This document shows positions 49,108 through 59,368 of a stretch of DNA of 64,000 nucleotides, one piece after another (position 1 is the first letter of the stretch; every line of letters begins with the position of its first letter). The notes beneath the pieces were generated by a model. The model did not search any database. It was not told the origin of the DNA and was given only the letters and a program-made list of their open reading frames with translations. The stretch lies in contig JASJZC010000006.1 in assembly GCA_037178855.1 (NCBI GenBank), positions 8,412,501 to 8,476,500 on the forward strand, written 5' to 3'. A program made the translations under genes and the position numbers. This stretch comes from Oscheius sp. JU75. Taxonomy: Eukaryota; Nematoda; Chromadorea; Rhabditida; Rhabditidae.

Positions 49108-51553
49108 TAATGTAAATAGCGTCAATACCGGTCCATCTCTATAGGTACGCTTCAATAAAGTATATTCGCTTGTACTATCTTTGGATCATCTTGACAGAGA
49201 AGTCTTGAAGAATGTTTTCTTTGGAGATAGCATCGTCTCGAGATCTTCAAGGACACTTTTGTATTCTTGTTGTTTCCCTCGACCTCTCATCTTTTGTACT
49301 ATTCGTATTCAAGAAACCATCAACAAACACTTTTCACTGTCTCTTTCTGTCACTTCGTCTCATATGAACTCTCTTATCCTGTCAAGTTGTCGTATCAAAA
49401 GTTCAAAAGCCTCAAAAGTTTTCTTGCCAATCTGTCAGATATTGTTCATATCGGATGATCAACGAGAGTGGCTCTCCTACTTACGAAAACTTCAAAGATT
49501 TCCGGACATTCGAAGACAACATACACATTTACGATTTCCATTCCCTCTCATTTTTTGAAGAGTATCAGGAACTGTTTCGGGAGAAACAACCAAGGAGGAA
49601 ATACAAGAGGACACTATTCAGAACTCGTAATGTTTGGAAGGGCTTTTTTTTGGTTTTTGCTAAAGGTTAGTCAAAGTTTGTCCCAATGACCATATGTGAC
49701 AGGCGATTCTTCTGGAAGGAAAGCGGGTAGAACAAGTCTCAAATTAAGAGGAACTTGCTACAGAGACAGTCTTTGACGAGGATTGGACGGAGATGAAAAC
49801 TAACGTTTTGTACTCTATGAAGAAGAAAAACCGATGGCTTCTTCCCGAGATCCTTCAGAAGGATTTGCCGAAATTTAAATACTCCTTTTCCGTGAACATT
49901 CGTACAGGCAGATATGGCGATACCAGTAGATTGAGAGAAAAACCCGCGAAAAGCGATTGATATGAAGCCATCTATAAGCTTGTCAATGCCTCATTGTAGA
50001 TTTGAAAAAGCCACAGTGGGTTCGATTTGACAAGAATCAGAGGGCTGAAAAAAAACATTGTTGCTCTGATTTTTATTCATCAAATCCTTCTCGATCACAT
50101 TCAGTCGCGAATCCACTGTTCCGGAGTGGGAGCCTTCTCCAGTTCCAGAAACATTCCGATTCTGGAACCAATCTGGTCCAGACTGTTCTCGTCCATGAAC
50201 GAGTTGCACGACCAAATACGCGTAGGTGAACTTATGCCAGTTTTCAGCCCCAAGGCAAAGACGGAAATGTATTTCTACCTCGATCATCAGACTGATGCTC
50301 CAGGAGTCCTTGGTTCGTTATGGTACTGAACGAAGATGACGGCCTGCAGCACACAATACCCCCTCCCAGGGCAAAAGTTGTACCTACGGTGGAGCAGAGG
50401 GAATATCACGTAGAATTACTGCATTACTAACGCTACTTTGATTGCGTCCGAAGTTCGAAAATTTTACAAGCGTATGTTGTATAGTTTGCAAAAGAAGTTG
50501 TAGCGTTATCACGAAAAAGCAATATCGAGAAATAGAGGCAAAGACAGAGGGATACTTAATGATAACTTTACTCACTGTACAGACTTATTGCTTCTACCGT
50601 CTTGGTCTAGTAGCAAGATAGGTGGGATAGGACTTGAGAAAGTTTGTCCTATGAGCAGAGTAAGGATATAGGAGACGACATTCGTAATCGAGGACGAGAA
50701 GGCGACATGGCTTCAACCGAATAGTCTGGTACATTCGAAAAAATTGTCTCTGCAGAAGAGTCGACAATGTTGGAGATAGCCTTACCATCTGTCAATGTTG
50801 AAGGCCTATTTTGTTCATGATTTCCGAATACTGCACCGTGACATTCGACCAGAAAAGTGAGATTTTGAGCAAACGTATACTCGTCCCCCGTCTGAGAGTT
50901 TCATGATGAAAATGGTGATTGATTAAAGTCGTCCGCTAGATTTAGGGAATCTGCTTTTCGTTTTCGGGAAAAAGACGTCATGTGAACAGCGGGGGAACGC
51001 GGGGAAGAGGAATTGTAATTTCATGGGGTTGACTAAGCGATGAGATTCTGTTCAGCAGATTTCTAAAGGTTTTTATGCTACAATATTGATGTGAAAAGCA
51101 AATTTATTTATTTCACTAGCCGTCTGTATAAAACTGGGAGTTTCGAAGTGTCAAAACTGAGGACAATCGAAAGAATTTGTTAGAAATTTGACTGACACTT
51201 TTATGTGGTAGACAGACTCATCTTTCATTTGATCGACTGTTATACTCGCTGCTAATACCCCGAAGTCTTTTTTTTTCACATCAACAAAGAGTAACCCGAG
51301 AAAATCGATATATACAGTCACGTGGAGGCTCTGAAATGTTTTTGTTATATTTTTAAGTTAGTTGCATATAAAATAAGCTAGAAAACCAAGAATTGCGAGG
51401 GGTTGGTATTTTGTGACGTAGCTGTAATCTGGCGTGGTGTTGGAAAGAATTAGCGGGTGTTTTTGTTTTTTTTTTGACCGAGGAGCACATATCAAGATAA
51501 CTTCTGTTGTAATTGATATGTAAAGGAAACTGAATTAAAAAAACACTTGTCAG
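49108..51553. other. 2.4-kb stretch without a confident gene
   Basis: After the poly(A) signal of the aminotransferase gene the sequence is AT-rich. Short open frames occur near 49460, 50030 and 50600, but none has gene-like codon use or a recognisable motif. I looked here for upstream exons of the carboxylesterase-type fragment at 51554 and found none. Confidence 0.5.
49154..49159 (+). terminator. AATAAA poly(A) signal of the aminotransferase gene
   Basis: It stands 47 bases after the stop codon on the coding strand. Confidence 0.6.
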
Positions 51554-51765
51554 GACTCTGGTCAGGAACCTCTACGACTATCACCGCTCCGAGCTGCTGT
51601 CAGCAATTAACACTGAGTACACGGACTGGGAACCCGAAAGACCACCCGAAGTCTATACGAAACGGGGTTTTGGCAGCTCTTGGAGATGTTCTCTACACAA
51701 GTCCTCTTGTCGAGACTCTTCGTCTTCACGGCTCGGATGAGTCAAGAAAACAGTATATGTATTGA
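51554..51765 (+). pseudogene. isolated neuroligin/carboxylesterase-like exon with a frameshift
   Basis: A TTGTCAG acceptor precedes a segment reading TLVRNLYDYHRSELLSAINT, EYTDW in one frame. It continues in the next frame as NPKDHPKSIRNGVLAALGDV and LYTSPLVETLRLHG...KQYMY. The two parts together follow the cholinesterase/neuroligin family (YTDW ... R ... ALGD ... P ... ET ... LH ... YMY). The change of frame at TGGGAACCC needs one extra base, so the exon is broken. A donor-like GTATAT follows KQ. No other exon of the family is found within several kilobases. It is most likely a duplicated gene fragment; a sequencing error in a real exon is the alternative. Confidence 0.55.
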
Positions 51766-51951
51766 ATCAACCTGCGGACTCAAACTCCGCCTCTGCATGG
51801 GCGGAGCTACTGATTGCTTAAAAAGATCATTCCAGTATCAGATAGTTATTCTCCTCTCTTCTGTTCCAAACTCCAAGTGTCTACTACTGTCAGTCCTTCG
51901 AGCTTCACGTTCAAGCCTACCTCTTCTCCGGCCTCGACTCCAAGAAAGAGC

Positions 51952-52431
51952 ATGTTTCCGCTTCCGGACCTAATTGATGTCAAGACTGGCGAAGAAGACG
52001 AGACTGTCCTGTTCAAAGAGCGCTGCAAACTCTACCGCTATGTCACCGAGATAAAGGAGTGGAAGGAGCGTGGAACTGGAGAGATCAAGATCCTGAAGAA
52101 TCCGCAGACGAATACACAGAGAGTAGTTATGAGGAGGGAACAGGTTAGTAAAGTCTCTGTCTCTTTGTCTCCCTGTCTCTGTCGCTGTCTTCCTGTATTC
52201 CTGTCTCTCTGTATCATCAAATTGTTCCAGACCCACAAGCTCTGCGCCAACTTTAATTTGACCAAGGGCATGTCAGTCAACAAGATGTTCAAGAACAACA
52301 AAGCAACCCAATGGATCTGCAAAGACTACTCTGAAGGAGAATTGGCTCACGAGCAGTACTCAGCCAAGTTCGGATCCAGTGAACTGGCAGACGAGTTCGT
52401 CAGACTTTTCACAGAAGCTACAGCTCAATGA
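51952..52431 (+). CDS. Ran-binding domain protein (RanBP1/Nup358 type)
   Basis: The domain binds Ran-GTP and helps release export complexes and activate RanGAP. Exons 51952..52143 and 52231..52431 give 130 residues from the first ATG, just one Ran-binding domain. Its hallmarks are present: PLPDLIDVKTGEEDE, LYRYVTEIKEWKERGTGEIK, RVVMRREQ, CANFNL and the C-terminal SAKFGSSELADEFVRLF. The frame stays open upstream to about 51894 behind a TGTCAG acceptor, adding SFTFKPTSSPASTPRKS, which resembles the FG/proline-rich linkers before Ran-binding domains in Nup358 proteins. So it may be the end of a larger gene or a copied Nup358 fragment rather than a complete RanBP1. The intron is a CTGTCT microsatellite. 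AATAAA occurs at 52658..52663. Confidence 0.75.
   Translation: MFPLPDLIDVKTGEEDETVLFKERCKLYRYVTEIKEWKERGTGEIKILKNPQTNTQRVVMRREQVSKVSVSLSPCLCRCLPVFLSLCIIKLFQTHKLCANFNLTKGMSVNKMFKNNKATQWICKDYSEGELAHEQYSAKFGSSELADEFVRLFTEATAQ
52153..52212 (+). repeat. degenerate (CTGTCT)n microsatellite forming the intron
   Basis: It makes up most of the 87-nt intron of the Ran-binding domain gene, on the strand opposite in composition to the aminotransferase intron. Confidence 0.8.
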
Positions 52432-53555
52432 AAATTCCACTGTCTAATTGAACTAGTCTCTCTTGTTGTAGCCCCGTGATGATGACATAGTAACCCCGCT
52501 TGTTTTATAAAACCAGACTTCTACGCTGCGTAAATTGTACGATTCTATCCCCAACCGTGTTTGTGATGTTCTGGAGCCCAAAGGTGGACCAAGTTGTTAT
52601 TAGTTGCTAGATTTTGCCTGGGAAAAGATTATCTTTTTTAGTTATTGTAGTTCAAGAAATAAAACGTCTATACTTTCTTGAAAGCGTTTTTCGAAAATGG
52701 GTCAAGTTATTTTTTTCTGGCTTTCTTGATAGCTATTTGGCTCAAATTTCGAAAAAAAAGGCTCAAATTTTTTTCCTGGCTTATGACTATTGATATTGAC
52801 ATGTTCCTGAGGGTTTTTCTATCCGCTAATACATTTGCAATTGGTTTTAAATCAAGAAAACAACCGCAAGTTGGCAAAACGGCTTAAAAACGCAACCGTC
52901 TATACTTCCTTGACAGAGTATATGAGCAGAGCTAGAAGACGTGGTAGGCCAGGTCCTGAAAATTCTTTTTTCCATGATTCTTTTCTTTTCCAGGTCAAAA
53001 ATCTGATTCACCAACATTTGTCCACTTTTTTAGTACTGTCCGTTCCCCCATAACTTCAACTTTAACTGCCACGGGTTGTTTAGATTGTGAGCACGAAGTT
53101 CTGCAAACGCTCAATATGTCAACATTTATTCCGTTGAAAGTTAGTACATAAAAGTGTATCTTATCATTCGGCAGGACACAACATTTGAAATCGTGACTTT
53201 CCCACCGATTGAGCAGTAGTTTTTCGCTACCTACAAGACCTCTTGGCGCATTGTCCACTTGAACACTTCTTACTGGACAACAACAAGTTCATAAATGATC
53301 ATTTGACTCCGATAAACGCCAACTTGTAGCTAGGTTGGCAATAATTTTCTGTGGTCAAAATGATGTGTTTGCTTTCATGTCATCTGGAACGCCAAAAAGC
53401 CGGCACAAAGGGGGCCCAGTTGACAAGATAAACAGAGCACAAATAGGCGGTTTTGACGTCTGGTCCGCCCATCGGGAATGATCATCGGGATACATTGCAT
53501 AGGCATTGGACACACTCTTTTCTAGTCCCTTTCCTAAGTTTCAAATTTTGCAGGA
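52432..53555. other. 1.1-kb stretch without a confident gene
   Basis: Contains the 3' end of the Ran-binding domain gene and the upstream region of the cysteine-rich gene. Open frames here are AT-rich and short. Nothing else is seen. Confidence 0.5.
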
Positions 53556-55675
53556 ATGTTGTTATTTCTCACAATTTTCAACATTTTTGCAGCAGTAGCT
53601 GGCGTCCAGAAAGAGGTTAGTCAGACTTTCTCGCTATTCGAATTTATATTCAGGAATATAGTATAGACACTCCTTATAATGATCCAGTGAACCCGTATGA
53701 TTCCGTCAGTGTTGAACTCGTTCGGTCGAAAAGACAATGTTGTGCTATGTGCCAGTCACAGGCACACTGTAACTGTGGTGGTTGTCCAATGCCATCTGCT
53801 CCAGCTCCTGCTCCTGCAGCTCCTCCGGTATTCTACTTTCCCTTTTATTTAGTCTGTTTCAGAGCATCTGATACAGTTCCTATAACGAAATTACAGTACT
53901 TAATATTGGCGCAGCATAGAGATAACAGTATAGGCCTAACAGATTTTTGCGGTAGTCGTGTGCATGCCTAGTGGCACATTTCTAGCTGCGCGGGGTCCGA
54001 GTTCGGATCCCTTTAGGAACGGAACATAGCGCTGTCTTTCAGTTCGCCTGTCCTGACCGCTGCCAGCCGATGTGTACTCGAAGCTGTGTCATGGGAACTG
54101 TAGGTTTTTATCGACTTCTCAATCAGATTCTAGGCCTCTTGCATTGACCGCTGTATGCCCGACTGTCTCCCGACGTGTGTAGAGCAAGTCACGGTAAGTG
54201 TGTGTTTTTTATGCCATTTGACTACCACTGGACCGGTCATCAAGACTTCCGCAACGTTTCAAGTGAGTGACCGGACCGTTTTAGGTCGTACGGCAGAGCA
54301 CCTGCGTGCCCAGTTGTATGCCACAATGCCTCCCGAGTTGTGTCAGCGGAGTTCAGGCAAGAAATGTAACAATATCACAAAACTAATGTATAGGTCCAAG
54401 AGCAAAAAATCTGTGTCAAGCAGTGCATGCCAGCCTGTCAGCCAATGTGCATCCGACAAGTTTATCCATCTTGTCCGGATAATTGTATGCCGAGCTGTGC
54501 CCCGAGCTGTTTCGCGGTATCCAATTATACAATTTGGATAGTGACTATTCAGCCTCCACCACCACCGCCTCTTAACCAACCGCCGCCTCCCAGACCTACT
54601 TGCGTGGGACCTTGTATGCCTAGGTAACATACTTGAGTCTTTAATTTATAATAGTTATTAGCTGTCAACCAGTATGTGTGGAAGCCGTCACTTGTAGTAC
54701 TTGCACCAACAACTGTCCTTCGATCTGCCAGTAGGACGCCATAATATTTGTTTGAAGTACCAATTCAGACAAACGACATGCATTGACACCTGCATGCCGA
54801 GATGTCTACCAGCTTGTCTTCAGGCAGTTCAGGTAATTGACACGTTCAGTAACTAGGGTTGGCTGTCCTGTTCTGTCAGGCCAAAGTTGTCATACTGATC
54901 GCCACCAGGCCCTGGTCAGCCAAGTTGGATTCGTGACGGGAAGCTGGACGGCTTAGTTGCGTCAAGATCGGAAAACCAAAAAACTGTCAAAAGACACCTT
55001 ATAATCATGGCGAGACCCGCTAGAATAAATAGGCGCGCCTTCAATATGGCCAGAAAGTGTGGCCACGTCAGAGCGCGGAAGGTTCAATTTTGCAACAAAA
55101 AAAAAATACCCCACCCCTATCCAGGCGGCCGCAATTATCAGGTGGAAACTTGCCTTTTTCAGGTCCGTGTCCGCGCATGTGATTCCGCCTGCATGCCAAG
55201 GTTAGTTTCCCTCATTATAATTTTGTTAAAAAATAATTTCCAGCTGTGAACAAGTCTGTGTCGCCAACATCCAGTCGTGTCCAATGCAGTGCCGTCCAAT
55301 GTGTACCAATGCGTGTGTAGCTCAGGTAAGATTCTGCTGTTCCTCAAAAAGCTTTTCAGTTCGCCGCCGTTCCTGCTCCAACTTGCCAATCGAGCTGCAT
55401 GCCAGCCTGTACTCCATGTATTACCAGATTTCCTCCCTAGAATACTTTGAGTTTTAGCTTGCATGCAACAAGTCTGCCCTCAGCAGTGTCTTCCGATGTG
55501 CACAAATTCTTGTGTGAACCAATTCTCTGTGCAGATGGCTCCAGCTCCGATGGCTGCACCTGCTCCCCCACTGGCACCTCCATCGCGGCCGCCAGCCCCG
55601 AGTTGCATCCCTCAATGCATTCCCCAGTGTCTTCCAAGCTGTCTAAAACAACGTAAACGAGCTTTCCGAACCTGA
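53556..55675 (+). CDS. secreted cysteine-rich protein with C-tripleX repeats
   Basis: Thirteen small exons join in frame to 381 residues: 53556..53615, 53654..53827, 54043..54099, 54134..54193, 54285..54356, 54394..54516, 54553..54623, 54662..54730, 54769..54832, 55163..55200, 55244..55325, 55360..55417 and 55458..55675. MLLFLTIFNIFAAVAG is a signal peptide, and ELVRSKRQ looks like a furin site that would release a propeptide. The mature part repeats Cys-x3-Cys-x3-Cys about ten times (CMPDCLPTC, CMPQCLPSC, CMPACQPMC, CIPQCIPQCLPSC), the C-tripleX pattern of nematode extracellular proteins. Proline-rich spacers separate blocks. Exon 5 ends at a GC donor (GCAAGA). The segment between exons 6 and 7 (54517..54552) is 36 nt, in frame, and could be retained. 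The function is unknown; a cuticle, mucus or defence role is a guess. Confidence 0.85.
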
Positions 55676-55723
55676 GCATGATTCTCTTTTCTTCTCTGTC
55701 TGTACAATGAAGTTAATATTTGC

Positions 55724-56053
55724 ATGGTGTGCTGCCCCAACATATTTCAATCAAATTTTCCAGATTCGGAGGTGACAGTAACATGTGGGAAGCCTTGTCT
55801 CTGTCCCGCGGGATACGTGCAATGCGCTCCTGACACCTGTTGCTTGAAATACAAAAATATGGCCAAGAAGTTTCGCAAGGCGAAAAAAATTGGAATTTTA
55901 AGAAGTCCTGCTATGAATGCAACTATGAATGATACGGAGAGTGTGGTCGAGGTAAGAGTCCATTCTTCCAATAAAATTCTTAAGGATCCATTAATGGACG
56001 AGCCGATCGACTATCAGGCACTAAAAGAGGAAATGGCTACAGCTCAGCCTTGA
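55724..56053 (+). CDS. small cysteine-containing protein, unknown
   Basis: An ATG 48 nt after the end of the C-tripleX gene opens 109 codons. The centre carries six cysteines in TCGKPCLCPAGYVQCAPDTCC, followed by a basic stretch (KKFRKAKKIG) and an acidic end. A 33-nt in-frame segment (55954..55986, GTAAGA...AAG) looks like an intron and would shorten the protein to 98 residues. An ATG at 55706 in another frame, coding MKLIFAW, may be the true start with a further splice. Closeness to the upstream gene suggests shared transcription. I recognise no family. Confidence 0.5.
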   Translation: MVCCPNIFQSNFPDSEVTVTCGKPCLCPAGYVQCAPDTCCLKYKNMAKKFRKAKKIGILRSPAMNATMNDTESVVEVRVHSSNKILKDPLMDEPIDYQALKEEMATAQP

Positions 56054-56165
56054 AACGGGGACTCCATCTATTTATTGTTTGTACAGAAGAGATAGAAAGT
56101 ACTCACACAGTGAGATAGCCAGAAAAAAATCTTTTATTACATGTGATTTTCTACAAGGTACACTT

Positions 56166-56866
56166 CTAGTGGTCGAGCTCAGCATCCTTGGTCTTGGCCT
56201 CCTCTCTGAATTTTTTCAGGGCCTCGAGCTGTTTATCATTGAGGGAATGGACGAGGTCGTTCAGCTTAGCCTCCTTCTCGGAGTCACTTGAATTAACGGT
56301 CAGCGTTGTATATAAGGAAACTAACGAGGCAGCAAGGAACTCCTTGCATAGGAGAGAGCGGGCGCACTTGCGAGCGGCATCCTTGACCTCCTCGTCCTCG
56401 TGCTCCAGACGCTGTCCCATCCAGACGCTGAACTTGACGGTTCTCTCAGCAAGCTTGTGGATCTTGGCCTGCAAAAAATCTTGAGTCAAGCAGAATTCAG
56501 AGAGCGCCAAATCAATTTTTGAGGTGCACACCAACCACTGTAGTATACTTCGAGAGCTAAAAAAGTTGGTGCACACTTTAAAGTGGAAATTGCTCATTTT
56601 GTCTTTCTTATTACGCACCAACTCTTATATCGTTCTAAGAATTGGTGCGCCGGCATTCAGTTCTGATTAGGACCGACCTTGGTGTCGGCGTCCTGATCAG
56701 CGAAGAGAGCCTCGATCTTAGGGAGCTTCTGGTCGGCAGGGACGGAGTGGTCAATCAGAATAGCCAGGGCATCTTTTCCGTGAGCACGAGCGGACTCGGG
56801 CAGGGAATGGAGAACGGCTTGGGTCTTGTTGGCCTTGGCGATGAATCCTTCCCAGTTGACAGTCAT
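56166..56866 (-). CDS. 150-aa nematode-type protein, paralogue A; function unknown
   Basis: Exons 56678..56866, 56326..56468 and 56166..56286 give 150 residues. The protein starts MTVNWEGFIAKANKTQAV and is helical and charged, without signal peptide, cysteine pattern or membrane segment. It shares length, exon number and the blocks MTVNWEG, LPE..R, DSEKEAKLN/DAEKEAKLN and LND.Q..A.KKF with the gene at 58564..59093. Repeated helix pairs of the type LPKIEALFADQD may form a small helical bundle. I considered the SXP/RAL-2 (DUF148) group but saw no specific motif. Intron 1 (56469..56677) contains two inverted-repeat elements. A role in the cytosol is inferred only from the lack of targeting signals. 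Confidence 0.75.
56524..56576. mobile_element. short MITE-like element in an intron
   Basis: GTGCACACCAAC and its complement bound 53 bp inside intron 1 of paralogue A. The terminal repeat matches the family at 32158 and 42477 with a few changes. Confidence 0.6.
56614..56649. mobile_element. very short MITE-like remnant in the same intron
   Basis: CGCACCAACTC at the left and TTGGTGCG at the right enclose about 18 bp. It lies 37 bp from the preceding copy and may be a deletion derivative. Confidence 0.5.
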
Positions 56867-58563
56867 GATCCTGGAAAAAGTACTTGGAGTTTTGTATAGA
56901 AGAGCGGAGAAGAGCTCTCTGATACTGGAGTGGTTCTTTTTAAGCAAACTGCCTCTTATATGACTCGGGATGAATGCGCTTATCTCAAATGGATAACCAT
57001 CGTACCCGGAGAAAAATAAAAGATAAGGATACAGAGTGCCTGATGTAAACAACTCCGATTTCCTTGCAGTTTGTTTTGTGAAGGTTGGAAGAGTATAAAG
57101 ATTTTTCAGGTAAGTATACCTTTAATCAAATCTGCTCGCGATCATAGATTCATCTACACAGACTTAGCAACCTCTTCATGGAATATTTTAGTGGAGTTAA
57201 AAAAAGGGGATATTATGTTCTGGGAACATTTTCGCTTGTAACTTCAGAAATTAAAAATTTAGGGCCTTTTTATACTCAGGTAGTACCAAAATTTCTCAAC
57301 TGAGCAATTGCCTACAGGTGTGACAACATCTTTTTCAGACTTGATGGGATAAAATTGACGTCTGGGTACCTGCTTCAAACTACCCATTTTTGAAGATACT
57401 ATATTCGTTTGTACAAATCAGACTTGTTATCATCGGAAGTTTTTGTCGCCCACGGTTAAAACTTATGACGATGCCTAATATCTTGTAGCTAAGCCACGGA
57501 AGTGTTAGCTTTCCAAGAAATCTGCAACAAACACTTTTTTTTTATCTCTACGTGTCATTTTATCACGCAATGAGACCGAAGTACGGACATCGTTCCGCAG
57601 AACTTTATTGTGCTCTCAGCCCATTAAAGAATTCATCTCCGTGGCAAACAGGATTTTATGGAGCGTCGGAATGTCTCTTTTTTCCCGTGCGCACATAGAT
57701 TCTAAAACTGTTCGCTAATTGCTCGGCTTATCTTGCAGTTAGGATAAGAGAGACGAAACACGTATTAGGAACAAAGAACCCTGTTATATCGCGGCTGTTC
57801 GTGGCAACGAAAAAGAAAAGAATGGCAAACAAGGTTCGGATATCATGGACATGGTAAATATTTGCAAGGTTTTGTTTGCTTCGAGAGATTTAACAGTATT
57901 ATCTTATCTTTGGTTTTTGTGAAGATCCCACTTGGAGCATCTGAACGAACATATTGAGGATCTATTTTAAATTGTCCTCGCGTCTCTGTCTGTGTGTGTC
58001 TGTCTGAAGCCAATATTGCCATTAGTGTGCACTATTTTGTGCGTACACTAATTGTTTGCAAATCAAGCCAAATCGAGTCGGTTTGGGAGATAGCTTCGTT
58101 GGGAGGATGTTGCTCCTGTCACGGTACCTCGATTGGAGGGAAAGGGTCACGACAGTTGGACAGAAGCAAATAGAAATCGAGCAGTTTTGGAAGAATCAGA
58201 TTATTACTGAGCCCCGAAGGGGCGTAGCCTAACTTGTAATACAAAATAGACACATCAAACCCCCGCAACTATTCTATCATTTTTAGAACATTATACATCT
58301 GTTGAGAAGCTATACTTATCTCCGTTGCCATGCTTTCCGCGGCAGCTCAGGGTGGCACCTTATATAACGAATATTTGGAAGGTACGGGTTCACCGTTAGT
58401 CGAGCCGGTATATCTCGGCGTAGTAACACGCGCATTGTGTTTCTTAATTTTGTTGACAAAATGAAGCGTTGTTAGTCTTTTTAAAATCCAAAAGCGATAA
58501 GAACACAATAGATATTAGAAAAGTTTATTTACAACGCAGATCTGTTTTGGCAGTGAATTCTCT
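56867..58563. other. 1.7-kb stretch between two paralogues, with a dispersed repeat
   Basis: No coding motif is found. The dispersed repeat copy B (57996..58238) and short GTCTGT runs near 57980 are the only recognised features. The left part should hold the promoter of paralogue A. Confidence 0.5.
57996..58238 (+). repeat. dispersed repeat, copy B
   Basis: Same order of shared blocks as the copy at 22507..22663: TGTTTGCA, TCGGTTTGGGAGAT, CACGGTACCTCGATTGGA, then the hairpin GCCCCGAAGGGGC followed by AACTTGTAA. Copy B has about 80 extra bases before the hairpin. Confidence 0.6.
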
Positions 58564-59093
58564 CTAAGCTTCGATGGTGACTTTGTCCTGAAAAATACCA
58601 TGCCAACACTTAGATAGGCAAAGTTACATCAGCTTCGGCCTTGAACTTCTTGAAAGCAGCGATTTGCGTATCATTCAATCCGGCGACTAGGGCGTTCAGC
58701 TTAGCCTCTTTTTCGGCATCAGAGGCCTGAACAAACTCGGGACATACGAGAAGACGAACGAAGGAGCGACAACCCTCACGAACCGTCTCCTCCTCTTGAG
58801 CGAGTCTCTGCTTTGTCCATGCTCCTACGGCAGCTACCTTCTCAGCAGCCTTGTGCAGGAAGGCCTAGAGTTTTTGTTGATCCTGAAATCGGATAGACTA
58901 CCTTGACCTTTTCGTCCTGAACACCAGCAATGAGCTCGTCAACTTTAGCGACCTTGTCAGCTGGCTCAAGCTGGGCATTTCCGAGAATCTTGAAAGCTTC
59001 GATCAGCTTGGTTCGGGTACCCTCGGGAAGAGAGCGAAGGAAATCTCTGACGCCGTTGGAGGCCTTGATGATACCTTCCCAGTTGACAGTCAT
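58564..59093 (-). CDS. 150-aa nematode-type protein, paralogue B; function unknown
   Basis: Exons 58902..59093, 58628..58864 and 58564..58587 give 150 residues, exactly the length of paralogue A on the same strand 1.7 kb away. It begins MTVNWEGIIKASNGVRDF and contains LPEGTRTKLIEAFKILGNA and ASDAEKEAKLNALVAGLNDT. Intron 1 is at the same position as in paralogue A; the second introns differ, as A has one at SDSEKE and B has one near the C-terminus. No signal peptide or membrane segment is seen. The pair most likely arose by tandem duplication. The function is not known. Confidence 0.78.
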
Positions 59094-59368
59094 ATTTTTC
59101 TATAAAATTTTGTTGTGGAGTTGCAAGAGATGATGCAAGAGAAGTTATCGGAGAGAGGAAACTGATATATCGGTCCGCCAATGCCACCTTTATACAACAC
59201 TTCTGCTTACGTGGCATTGTTTTTCAGATCAGCCGCGCTTATTCACAAGAGCAATCTGTCAAGAAAGGAACTAAAAAACCATAGGCAAACAAGGGTCGCT
59301 TTGCTTACTTGGCATTCTGAGTCACAACTTGATATCTGCAACGTTTTTATACAAATGTACAAGTTATG

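Noticed and set aside
49181-50329. A gene between the aminotransferase and the neuroligin-like exon
   Set aside because: Several open frames were read on both strands, but codon use is AT-rich and no chain of exons or motif appears.
56166-59093. SXP/RAL-2 (DUF148) family membership of the 150-aa paralogues
   Set aside because: No signal peptide and none of the specific motifs; only general helical, charged character.
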